DNA of 10,684 bases from Scatomorpha intestinigallinarum (GTDB taxonomy: Bacteria > Bacillota > Clostridia > Oscillospirales > Oscillospiraceae). Both the position numbers and the translations under genes were made by a program. This document shows, piece by piece, positions 6,252 through 10,684 of this stretch; within the stretch, counting starts at the first letter, position 1; each line of letters opens with the position of its first letter. The notes under the pieces are model-generated. The model had not been told where the DNA came from, ran no database searches, and was given only the letters and a program-made list of their open reading frames with translations. The stretch is taken from assembly GCA_018712225.1 (NCBI GenBank), contig DVHH01000253.1:1-10684 (forward strand), given 5' to 3'.

Positions 6252-6280
6252 TTTTAATGGCTGCAAAGTTAATGTATAAT
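6252..6280 (+). promoter_or_regulatory. Candidate promoter of the MFS/GH2 operon
   Basis: A perfect TATAAT (6275-6280) lies 39 nt upstream of the MFS start. The hexamer 17 nt before it, TTTTAA (6252-6257), is only a weak match to TTGACA, so an activator or an alternative spacing may be needed. Transcription would begin near 6287. Confidence 0.5.
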
Positions 6281-6286
6281 AACGGA

Positions 6287-6302
6287 GCGGGGTCTGCCCC
6301 GC
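6287..6302 (+). other. Small leader hairpin before the MFS gene
   Basis: GCGGGG (6287-6292) pairs with CCCCGC (6297-6302) around a TCTG loop. It is at the predicted transcript 5' end and 3 nt before the AAGGAGG. It could protect the 5' end of the mRNA or tune initiation; no T tract follows, so it is not a terminator. Confidence 0.4.
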
Positions 6303-6319
6303 CGGAAGGAGGCTGCGGG

Positions 6320-7609
6320 ATGACCGTCACAAGGCTCGGGGCGAGGAAATGGCTCTCCATAGTCCTGGTCGGACTAGTGGGCCAGTTCGCCTGGACCATT
6401 GAGAACATGTACTTCAACGTCTACCTCTACAACACCATCTCGACGGAGCCGGACTACATTGCGGCCATGGTGGGCTGGAGCGCGGCGGCGGCGACGCTGA
6501 CAGCCCTTTTCATGGGCGCGCTCTCGGACAGGCTCGGAAAGCGCAGGCTCCTCATCGGGCTGGGATACATCCTCTGGGGAGGCTCGACGGCGGCCTTCGG
6601 GCTCGTGACCGCGGAGAGCGCGGCAAAACTCTTCCCCGCTGCGAACGCAGTAGCTGCGGCGGCGGTGATGATAGTCGTGCTCGACTGCGTGATGACCTTT
6701 TTCGGCTCCACGGCGAACGACGCCGCCTTCAACGCCTGGCTGACGGACGCGACGGATGAGACGAACCGCGGCCGGGCCGAGTCCGTCATCGCAACGCTGC
6801 CGCTCATTTCCATGCTCGTCATCTTCGGGGCCTTCGACGGGCTGACGCAGGCCGGGCGCTGGAGGGAGTTTTTCGGCATCTTCGGCGCGCTGGTGACGGC
6901 GACGGGCGTTGTTTCGCTCTTTCTCGTGAAGGACGAGCCGGGTCTGGAGCCGCGGCGGGACAGCTATTTCAAAAACCTCGTCTACGGCCTGCGGCCCTCG
7001 GTGGCAAGGGAAAACCCGGGGCTCTACCTGGCGCTCGCGGCCTTCGCCGTGTTCTCGGTGGCGGTGCAGGTCTTCTTCCCCTACCTCATAATCTACATCC
7101 AAAACTTCCTCGGCATCGCGGACTACGCCATCGTCCTCGGCGTGGTGCTCATCGCGGCCTCGCTGGTGAGCGTGCTCTCGGGCAGGCTCATAGACAGGCT
7201 GGGCAAGCTGCGCTTCACCCTCCCGGCGTCGGCGGTGATGTTCGCGGGGCTCGTCGCCATGTACTTTGCACGCGGGCAGTTGGCGGTCATCCTGGCCGGC
7301 TGCGTGATGATGAGCGGCTACATGCTGGTGACAGCCTCACTCTCCGGCAAGGTGCGCGACCTCACGCCGCCGGACAAGGCCGGGCATTTTCAGGGCATCA
7401 GGATGCTCTTCGCCGTGCTGCTGCCCATGATAATCGGCCCGCAGATAGGCTCCGCCGTCATAAAGGGCGGGGACAGCACCTACGTCGAGCTGGGGGTCAC
7501 GAAGACCGTGCCGACGCCGGGCATTTTCCTGGCCGCGGCGGGCGTGCTGCTTTTGACGCTCATACCCGTTTTCATCCTCAGAAGGAGGGAAAAGCATGCT
7601 GACAACTGA
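6320..7609 (+). CDS. MFS transporter, probably for a sugar or glycoside
   Basis: The 429-residue product has about 12 hydrophobic segments and the normal MFS size. Motif A of the superfamily is visible in the loop after helix 2 (GALSDRLGKRR, 66-76), and its counterpart in the second half is SGRLIDRLGK (287-296). Helices 4-5 contain the loop NDAAFNAWLTDATDETNRGR (133-152). The protein ends in a basic tail (RRREKH). Substrate cannot be read from the sequence; the overlap with a glycoside hydrolase gene suggests uptake of the hydrolase's substrate. The start is ATG 6320, with AAGGAGG (6306-6312) 7 nt upstream. The frame is open back to 6221, but that extension would run through the promoter. The last 14 nt overlap the GH2 gene. 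Confidence 0.85.
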   Translation: MTVTRLGARKWLSIVLVGLVGQFAWTIENMYFNVYLYNTISTEPDYIAAMVGWSAAAATLTALFMGALSDRLGKRRLLIGLGYILWGGSTAAFGLVTAESAAKLFPAANAVAAAAVMIVVLDCVMTFFGSTANDAAFNAWLTDATDETNRGRAESVIATLPLISMLVIFGAFDGLTQAGRWREFFGIFGALVTATGVVSLFLVKDEPGLEPRRDSYFKNLVYGLRPSVARENPGLYLALAAFAVFSVAVQVFFPYLIIYIQNFLGIADYAIVLGVVLIAASLVSVLSGRLIDRLGKLRFTLPASAVMFAGLVAMYFARGQLAVILAGCVMMSGYMLVTASLSGKVRDLTPPDKAGHFQGIRMLFAVLLPMIIGPQIGSAVIKGGDSTYVELGVTKTVPTPGIFLAAAGVLLLTLIPVFILRRREKHADN

Positions 7610-9317
7610 GTGGGGCGAGGCCCTCGACAGGGAGCACCCCCTGCCCGAATATCCCCGGCCCCAGCTCCGGCGCGAGGGCTGGCTGAACCTGAACGGCCCC
7701 TGGGAATACGCCTTCACCCGCAGCGGCGAGGAGCCGGAGGAGTATGATGGCGAGATAATCGTCCCCTTCGCGCCCGAGTCCGCGCTCTCCGGCGTGGGCA
7801 GGACGCTACAGCCGGGGGAATATCTCTGGTACCGCCGAGGCCTGACGCTGCCCGAGGGCTTCGACCGGGGGCGCGTGCTGCTGCACTTCGGCGCCGTGGA
7901 CCGCTGCGCCCACGTCTGGATAAACGGCGAGGAGGCCTGTACGCACGAGGGGGGCTTTCTCCCCTTCTCCGCCGACATCACGCCGCTGCTGCTTCCCGAG
8001 GGGGAGGAAAACAGCCTCGTCGTCTGCGTCACGGACGATACGGACAAGGCCCCCGGCTCGCGCGGCAAGCAGAAGCTCAAGCCCGGCGGCATTTGGTATA
8101 CGCCCGTCAGCGGCATATGGCAGACCGTCTGGTGTGAGAGCGTGCCGGAAAGCTATATCCGCGGCCTCTTCATCACGCCGCACCCGGAGAAGAGCTCCGT
8201 CGAGCTCTTCGTGGACGGCGAGGGCCCCTGCCGGGCGCTCATAGGCGGCATGGCCTACGACTTCTACGCCGGGACGCCCGCCCTGCTCCGCCTGGAGGAG
8301 CCCGTGAAGCTCTGGTCCCCGGAGGAGCCGCAGCTCTACGAGCTCTCCCTCGCCCTGGGTGAGGACCGGGTGGAGAGCTACTTCGCCATGCGCAGCTTCT
8401 CCGTCGAGGCGGACTCCGAGGGGAAAAAGCGCCTGTTCCTAAACGGCAAGCCCTATTTCCACAACGGCCTGCTCGACCAGGGCTGGTGGCCCGACGGGCT
8501 CTACACCGCGCCGAGCGACGAGGCCCTGCGCTTCGACATCGAAACGGCCAAGGCCATGGGCTTCAACATGCTGCGCAAGCACGTGAAGGTCGAGCCCCTG
8601 CGCTGGTACTACCACTGCGACAGGCTGGGCATGCTGGTCTGGCAGGACATGCCGAACGGCGGAGGGACCTACAACCCCGCCGTCATCTCCGCCCCCCTGC
8701 TCACCGGATGGCATATGAAAGACAACAAGTACGGCGCCTTCGGCCGGCGAGACGAGCGCGGGCGCATCCAGTTCCTGCGGGAGCTGCGCGAGATGGTGAC
8801 GGAGCTATACAACTGCCCCTGCATAGCCATGTGGGTGCCTTTCAACGAGGGCTGGGGCCAGTTCGACGCCGAGCGCTGCGCCGCCGCCATCCTGGAGATA
8901 GACGCCACGCGCACCATAGACCACGCCAGCGGCTGGCACGACCAGGGCATAGGCGATATAAAGAGCCTGCACGTCTACTTCGACGACTACCGCTACTCCC
9001 CGGACAAGAAGGGCCGCTGTGTCGTGCTCTCCGAGTTCGGCGGCTACGCCTGGGCTGCGGAGGGCCACGTCTCTGAGCAGAAGCCTTTCGGCTACAAGAA
9101 GTTCAAAACGGCGGACGAGCTGCGCCGCGGCATCACCCTGCTCTACGACGGGCAGATACGCCCCGCCTGCCGCTCCGGCCTCGCCGCCGCCGTCTACACC
9201 CAGCTCACGGACGTCGAGGGCGAGCTCAACGGCCTCATCACCTATGACCGCAGGCTGGTAAAGATCGCCCCCGAAGCCGTCGCGCGCATGGTCCGAATGC
9301 CGCCGCTCAAAAAATGA
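7596..9317 (+). CDS. Glycoside hydrolase family 2 enzyme
   Basis: GH2 enzymes are retaining beta-glycosidases (beta-galactosidase, beta-glucuronidase, beta-mannosidase and others). The 573-residue product has three parts: an N-terminal jelly-roll sugar-binding domain (about 24-185), including RREGWLNLNGPWEYAF, YLWYRRGLTLP and GGIWYTPVSGIWQTVW; a short Ig-like domain (about 186-272); and a C-terminal TIM barrel (about 278-565). The catalytic pair is visible: acid/base E418 in WVPFNEGWGQFD and nucleophile E480 in VVLSEFGGYAW. No signal peptide, so it acts in the cytosol on imported substrate. The N-x-K motif that marks beta-glucuronidases is not seen after the nucleophile. It is much shorter than LacZ (about 1,020). 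Exact substrate unknown; beta-galactosidase-like is a guess. ATG 7596 has AAGGAGG at 7582-7588, inside the MFS gene. Confidence 0.9.
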   Translation: MLTTEWGEALDREHPLPEYPRPQLRREGWLNLNGPWEYAFTRSGEEPEEYDGEIIVPFAPESALSGVGRTLQPGEYLWYRRGLTLPEGFDRGRVLLHFGAVDRCAHVWINGEEACTHEGGFLPFSADITPLLLPEGEENSLVVCVTDDTDKAPGSRGKQKLKPGGIWYTPVSGIWQTVWCESVPESYIRGLFITPHPEKSSVELFVDGEGPCRALIGGMAYDFYAGTPALLRLEEPVKLWSPEEPQLYELSLALGEDRVESYFAMRSFSVEADSEGKKRLFLNGKPYFHNGLLDQGWWPDGLYTAPSDEALRFDIETAKAMGFNMLRKHVKVEPLRWYYHCDRLGMLVWQDMPNGGGTYNPAVISAPLLTGWHMKDNKYGAFGRRDERGRIQFLRELREMVTELYNCPCIAMWVPFNEGWGQFDAERCAAAILEIDATRTIDHASGWHDQGIGDIKSLHVYFDDYRYSPDKKGRCVVLSEFGGYAWAAEGHVSEQKPFGYKKFKTADELRRGITLLYDGQIRPACRSGLAAAVYTQLTDVEGELNGLITYDRRLVKIAPEAVARMVRMPPLKK

Positions 9318-9349
9318 AAAACCGCCGCCCTCCGGGGCGGCGGTTTTTT
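9317..9349 (+). terminator. Intrinsic terminator of the MFS/GH2 operon
   Basis: ACCGCCGCCC (9321-9330) pairs with GGGCGGCGGT (9335-9344) around a TCCG loop and is followed by a T run to 9349. The A run at 9317-9320 extends the stem and makes it potentially bidirectional. It begins on the last base of the GH2 stop codon. Confidence 0.93.
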
Positions 9350-9367
9350 CCGCTGCGGACTTTGGTC

Positions 9368-9386
9368 CTGGTCTATAACAGACCAG
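9368..9386. promoter_or_regulatory. Candidate operator: CTGGTCT-N5-AGACCAG
   Basis: A perfect 7-bp inverted repeat with a 5-nt AT-rich spacer (ATAAC) ends 31 nt before the -35 of the downstream promoter. The half-site spacing of one helical turn (12 bp centre to centre) fits a dimeric repressor or activator. The TGGTC/GACCA halves recall GntR-family operators (FadR- or HutC-type), but no regulator gene is in the window, so the binding protein is unknown. It does not resemble a terminator, having no T tract. Confidence 0.45.
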
Positions 9387-9417
9387 TTGCTTTTCAAACG
9401 GCAAGGGCGATAAATGT

Positions 9418-9446
9418 TTGACAAGCCCGTCAATATGTACTATAAT
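9418..9446 (+). promoter_or_regulatory. Consensus sigma-70/sigma-A promoter
   Basis: TTGACA (9418-9423) and TATAAT (9441-9446) both match consensus perfectly and are separated by the ideal 17 nt. Transcription would begin near 9453, giving a leader of about 87 nt before the dehydratase gene. The leader holds a small hairpin (CGGCG 9481-9485 with CGCCG 9492-9496), too small to call a riboswitch. Such a strong promoter implies high expression unless repressed. Confidence 0.88.
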
Positions 9447-9525
9447 TTTAACACATGAGGGCGGGTTTGTTGTGCAATTCCGGCGCAAAGACGCCGCCGA
9501 CTTCGTCTGAAAACAAACAATATAC

Positions 9526-9532
9526 GAGGGGG
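9526..9532 (+). promoter_or_regulatory. Ribosome binding site selecting a TTG start
   Basis: GAGGGGG is 7 nt before TTG 9540-9542. No in-frame ATG or GTG exists at a better distance, and the encoded protein matches its family from the first residues, so this site supports TTG initiation. Confidence 0.65.
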
Positions 9533-9539
9533 CTGCAAA

Positions 9540-10684
9540 TTGAAGGATCTGAAACACCTGATCTACTTTGAAAACCTCCTGCAGGAGGCTCAGAACGAGC
9601 TCGTCACGCAGGCGGTGAACGAGGGCAAGCTCGCGCTGGGATATAACTGCTACTACATCCCTGAGGTGCTGCTCAATCTTCCGGGATGCTTTTCCTCGCG
9701 CCTGCGCGCGCCGCGCTGCTCTTCCACGGACGTCGCCACCTACTACATGACCAACCGCAACTGTCCCTATGTCCGCTCCATCCTTGAGCGCGGCATCGAG
9801 GGCGGCTACAACTACCTGAGCGCCCTCTTCGGCGCCGAGAGCTGCGCCGCCATGGAGAGGATGCAGGAGCACTTCTTCCTCATAAACCCCGTGAAGAACG
9901 ACAAGTTCTTCGTCACCATCATCGACCCGCCCATGAAGGGCGACAAGACCTCCCTCGACTACTACAAGGCCCAGCTGAAGCTCAAGGTGCTCGACGAGCT
10001 TGAAAAACGCTTTGGCATAGACACCTCCGAGGCCGCGCTGCGCAAGGCCGTCGAGGACTTCAACGAGCTTTGCGACACCATCACCGAGATAGGCAATTAC
10101 CGCAAGCTCGAAAACCCGCCCATCACGGGCTATGAGTTCCACGTCATCCAGCTCGTCAGCCAGGTGTGTCCGCACGAGCTCATCCTCCCCTACATAAAGG
10201 AAACGCTGGAGGAGATAAAGACCCGCGAACCGGAGCCGAAGTTCCCCTTCCGCGCCCGCATAGTCATGGTCGGCTCCGAGATAGACGACCCGGACTTCAC
10301 CAAGCTCGTCGAGATGTGCGGCGCCATGGTCGTGGCGGACCGCTACTGCTTCGGCAGCTTCCCGAGCAGGGAGCGCATAGACATCGCCCCCGGCGAGAGC
10401 GCCTATGACGCCATCTGCCGCCACTACCTCCACTGGAACCAGTGCGCGAGGTTCATGTCCGGCGACAAGATAGACCAGCGCCACACGGAGGTCAAGCGCC
10501 TTGTGGACGAGTTCCATGCCGACGGCGTCGTGTATGAGAACATGAAGTTCTGCGAGTTCTGGAGCTATGAGAAGGTCCTGGGCTCCTTCGTCCTGCAGAG
10601 CGAGATGGGCGTGCCCTGCTGCACCATTGAGAAGGAATACGCGCTCGGCTCCGTGGGCCAGCTGCGCACGAGGTTCCAGGCCTT
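9540..10684 (+). CDS. 2-hydroxyacyl-CoA dehydratase subunit, HgdB family (3' end cut)
   Basis: The frame is open from TTG 9540 to the window end and gives 381 residues. The family (2-hydroxyglutaryl-CoA dehydratase component D, with HgdA/B, HadB/C and benzoyl-CoA reductase BcrB/C) removes water from (R)-2-hydroxyacyl-CoA with ketyl-radical chemistry, using [4Fe-4S] clusters after one-electron activation by an ATP-dependent activase. Visible family features are C60 in LRAPRCSS, ATYYMTNRNCPYVRSILERG (66-85, with C75), GVVYENMKFCEFWSYE near the C-terminus, and the terminal SEMGVPCCTIEKEY then GQLRTRFQAF. These supply plausible cluster ligands. The family is usually 380-430 residues, so only a few are missing. 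It has its own promoter; the partner subunit and activase would be expected downstream, out of view. The substrate cannot be inferred. Confidence 0.88.
   Translation, partial: MKDLKHLIYFENLLQEAQNELVTQAVNEGKLALGYNCYYIPEVLLNLPGCFSSRLRAPRCSSTDVATYYMTNRNCPYVRSILERGIEGGYNYLSALFGAESCAAMERMQEHFFLINPVKNDKFFVTIIDPPMKGDKTSLDYYKAQLKLKVLDELEKRFGIDTSEAALRKAVEDFNELCDTITEIGNYRKLENPPITGYEFHVIQLVSQVCPHELILPYIKETLEEIKTREPEPKFPFRARIVMVGSEIDDPDFTKLVEMCGAMVVADRYCFGSFPSRERIDIAPGESAYDAICRHYLHWNQCARFMSGDKIDQRHTEVKRLVDEFHADGVVYENMKFCEFWSYEKVLGSFVLQSEMGVPCCTIEKEYALGSVGQLRTRFQA

Noticed and set aside
6221..6319. Upstream extension of the MFS gene by 33 codons, including an ATG at 6272.
   Set aside because: The added segment runs through the TATAAT box and the leader hairpin, has no ribosome binding site, and does not resemble an MFS N-terminus. 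ATG 6320 has AAGGAGG at 7 nt.
9453..9539. A riboswitch in the dehydratase leader.
   Set aside because: The leader is about 87 nt with a single 5-bp hairpin and no terminator or recognisable aptamer core.
8805..10517. A 570-codon open frame on the - strand opposite the GH2 end and the dehydratase gene.
   Set aside because: It spans a strong terminator and a consensus promoter on the + strand and has no family signature. The + strand frames carry clear catalytic and family motifs, so this is a GC-rich antisense shadow.
1..10684. CRISPR arrays, defence systems, transposases, integrases, tRNA or rRNA genes.
   Set aside because: No regularly spaced direct repeats, no terminal inverted repeats around a transposase frame, and no cloverleaf or rRNA signatures were seen. 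The protein-coding content is ordinary metabolism.

Overview
The window is GC-rich bacterial DNA. It most likely comes from a strictly anaerobic gut Clostridia lineage of the Oscillospiraceae type (Flavonifractor / Oscillibacter / Intestinimonas-like). Three things point there: a six-gene rnfCDGEAB operon with a long multi-cluster RnfB, a 2-hydroxyacyl-CoA dehydratase gene, and GC-rich coding sequence that still uses ATA (Ile) and AGG (Arg) codons freely with strong AAGGAGG ribosome binding sites. The intergenic DNA is also full of GC hairpins, which I associate with that family. The lineage call is inference, since no rRNA or marker gene is present.

Layout. Positions 1-132 (+) are the 3' end of the RNase Y gene (rny), followed by a terminator at 138-165. 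Positions 166-871 are noncoding and hairpin-dense, with one very long hairpin at 571-610. A terminator at 872-904 (- strand) ends the rnf operon. Positions 913-5998 (- strand, transcribed right to left) hold rnfC, rnfD, rnfG, rnfE, rnfA and rnfB, tightly packed with overlaps of 1-8 nt or gaps of 14-15 nt. Positions 5999-6319 are an AT-rich divergent regulatory region with a promoter for rnfC on the - strand, a promoter for the next operon on the + strand, and paired repeats between them. Positions 6320-9317 (+) are a two-gene carbohydrate module: an MFS transporter overlapping a compact GH2 glycoside hydrolase by 14 nt, closed by a strong terminator at 9317-9349. Positions 9350-9539 carry an inverted repeat and a perfect TTGACA-17-TATAAT promoter. 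The promoter drives a TTG-started gene at 9540, cut by the window end, that encodes a 2-hydroxyacyl-CoA dehydratase subunit.

How the genes fit together. Rnf oxidises reduced ferredoxin, reduces NAD+ and pumps Na+ or H+. The MFS/GH2 pair would import a glycoside and hydrolyse it in the cytosol. The dehydratase belongs to radical-type dehydration of 2-hydroxyacyl-CoA in amino-acid or hydroxy-acid fermentation; these pathways usually feed an electron-bifurcating step that makes reduced ferredoxin, Rnf's substrate. The metabolic link is inference from known pathways.

I see no CRISPR array, tRNA, rRNA, transposase or phage gene, and no convincing undescribed system. The best leads are the hairpin-rich intergenic block, the paired repeats between the divergent promoters, the dyad upstream of the dehydratase promoter, and the non-canonical flavinylation motifs in RnfG and RnfD.
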